Source of the DNA: Azonexus sp.
GTDB lineage: Bacteria > Pseudomonadota > Gammaproteobacteria > Burkholderiales > Rhodocyclaceae
Assembly (NCBI GenBank): GCA_017983615.1
Contig: JAGOBB010000002.1
Location: 62,001 to 126,000, forward strand
Length of the DNA: 64,000 nt
Direction of reading: 5' to 3'
Positions 63,178 through 64,000 of the stretch are shown here, in pieces; position 1 is the stretch's first letter; each line of letters starts with the position of its first letter. Position numbers and translations under genes: made by a program. The notes below the pieces were generated by a model. The model searched no databases and was not told where the DNA came from. It saw only the letters and a list, made by a program, of their open reading frames with translations.

Positions 63178-63516
63178 ATGGCTGAAGCTTTCGTGCTGGA
63201 CCGTGGGTCGATTCTTGAGCGATTGGGCGGTGACGAAGAAATTTACGCGATGATGGTGGACATGTATCTGCAGGATGTCGACAACAACTGCACGGCGATA
63301 GCGGCGGCTCTTGCGCAGGGCGATGCTACGGCGCTAAGGCGTGAAGCCCATACCATCAAGGGTTTGCTGGCCACTTTTTCCGATGACGGCGGGGCGGCTG
63401 ATGCGGCTGCTGTCGAGCATCAGGCTCGGTTGGGTGCGCTTGACGGACTGGGCGAGGCGGTGAGTGGTCTACAGCAGCGACTGCGCGAAGTTGCTTCGGT
63501 GTTAAGCGCCGGGTAG
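63178..63516 (+). CDS. HPt phosphotransfer protein
   Basis: A 112-residue histidine phosphotransfer protein. The phospho-accepting His is in [14 protein letters not shown], near residue 59. GGAG before ATG 63178 sets the start. It may pass phosphate between a hybrid kinase and the HD-GYP regulator just upstream (51-base spacer). Its end overlaps the bioD end by 15 bases. Confidence 0.85.
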   Translation: MAEAFVLDRGSILERLGGDEEIYAMMVDMYLQDVDNNCTAIAAALAQGDATALRREAHTIKGLLATFSDDGGAADAAAVEHQARLGALDGLGEAVSGLQQRLREVASVLSAG

Positions 63517-64000
63517 TTTCAGATAGCGGGCGGCGCCGGGTGCGCCGCCTTCCGGCCCGTACGGCACGACTCCGAGCAGCGGGGCCGGCAGGAGTTTTTC
63601 CAGGGTATCCAGGTTTTCGGCGAAGCGTGCCATGGCCGGGTCGATGCGGTTGGCGACCCAGCCGGCCAGTGTCAGGCCTCGGGCGGCAATGGCTTCCGCC
63701 GTCAGCAGCGCGTGATTGATGCAGCCCAGGCGCAGGCCGACGACGAGGATGACCGGCAGGTCGAGCTCGATTGCCAGACCCGCGGTGTCGCGGTTTCCAC
63801 CGAGCGGTACGCAGAAGCCCCCCACGCCTTCGACGATGATCAGGTTGGCCTGTTGTCGGGCTTGATTGCAGGTGGCCACGATGGTCCCGAACTCGATGCA
63901 GCGCCCTTCTTCGGCCGCCGCGATGTGCGGCGCGATGGCCGCCCCGAAACAATACGGATTGACGATTTCGCGCGGCAGCTCGACGTTGCTGGCGTTGCGG
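63502..64000 (-). CDS. bioD: Dethiobiotin synthetase BioD, 5' end outside the window
   Basis: C-terminal 165 residues of BioD, which makes dethiobiotin from DAPA, CO2 and ATP in biotin synthesis. [15 protein letters not shown], the glycine loop [14 protein letters not shown], and the C-terminal GVVPYGP region are seen. The P-loop half lies beyond the right edge. The frame runs through the window end without a start. Confidence 0.93.
   Translation of the reverse strand, partial: RNASNVELPREIVNPYCFGAAIAPHIAAAEEGRCIEFGTIVATCNQARQQANLIIVEGVGGFCVPLGGNRDTAGLAIELDLPVILVVGLRLGCINHALLTAEAIAARGLTLAGWVANRIDPAMARFAENLDTLEKLLPAPLLGVVPYGPEGGAPGAARYLKLPGA

Noticed and set aside
63323-63331. ATGCTACGG core inside the HPt gene
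   Set aside because: No downstream A-tract; not counted as a repeat copy.

Overview
The window is a stretch of high-GC betaproteobacterial chromosome. The opening order der-hfq-hflX-hflK-hflC-(DUF2065)-hisZ-purA, the CC/CxxC-type APS reductase pathway, the many c-type cytochromes and the dense c-di-GMP signalling point to the Rhodocyclales (a Dechloromonas/Azonexus-like organism). That placement rests on gene order and protein resemblance recalled from memory, not on a search. I see no prophage, insertion sequence, rRNA or CRISPR array. Both window edges cut genes (der on the left, bioD on the right).

Layout. 1-7.5 kb: the conserved housekeeping operon der to purA. 7.5-13 kb: a His-rich secreted protein, tRNA-Leu(CAG), then rnr and rlmB separated by an HDOD gene and a hemerythrin gene. 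13-22 kb: mostly minus-strand signalling and membrane genes (two diguanylate cyclases, two response regulators, RarD, a membrane-fused spermidine-synthase-like protein, DUF599, DUF1415, DUF4124). 22-25.8 kb: cysDN and a lipoprotein Cu/Zn superoxide dismutase. 26-34.8 kb: a five-gene minus-strand cluster of four diheme c-type cytochromes and one lipoprotein of unknown function. 35-42.5 kb: fumC, a large hybrid histidine kinase, two small secreted proteins, YcaO. 42.9-51 kb: a heme-sensing GGDEF-EAL protein broken by an in-frame amber codon, ccoG and a divergent NsrR-type repressor with two NsrR-like operators, a cyclic-nucleotide-binding/acetate kinase/PduL triple fusion, and a LysR regulator. 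51-57.3 kb: a flavin reductase, then assimilatory sulfate reduction (cysH, DUF934, cysI, TauE/SafE exporter) divergent from a CysB-type regulator. 57-64 kb: NosD, HDOD, parvulin, BolA, YciI, YciB, an HD-GYP response regulator, an HPt protein and bioD.

How the genes work together. cysDN, cysH, DUF934, cysI and CysB make an assimilatory sulfate-to-sulfide route split over two loci. Several genes deal with NO, O2 or redox stress (NsrR, CcoG, hemerythrin, SodC, heme-sensor GGDEF). At least seven proteins belong to c-di-GMP, HDOD or phosphorelay signalling.

The most striking unexplained signal is a dispersed repeat of about 40 bp found 12 times between 10.6 and 58 kb. Its core is AAATGCTACGGTCG, followed by two A/T tracts about one helical turn apart. 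It lies in coding regions, just after stop codons and in spacers. The layout resembles the extended DNA uptake signal of Pasteurellaceae, and one copy arose inside a cytochrome gene without changing its length relative to its paralogue next door. I propose it as a candidate uptake signal or other genome-marking sequence.
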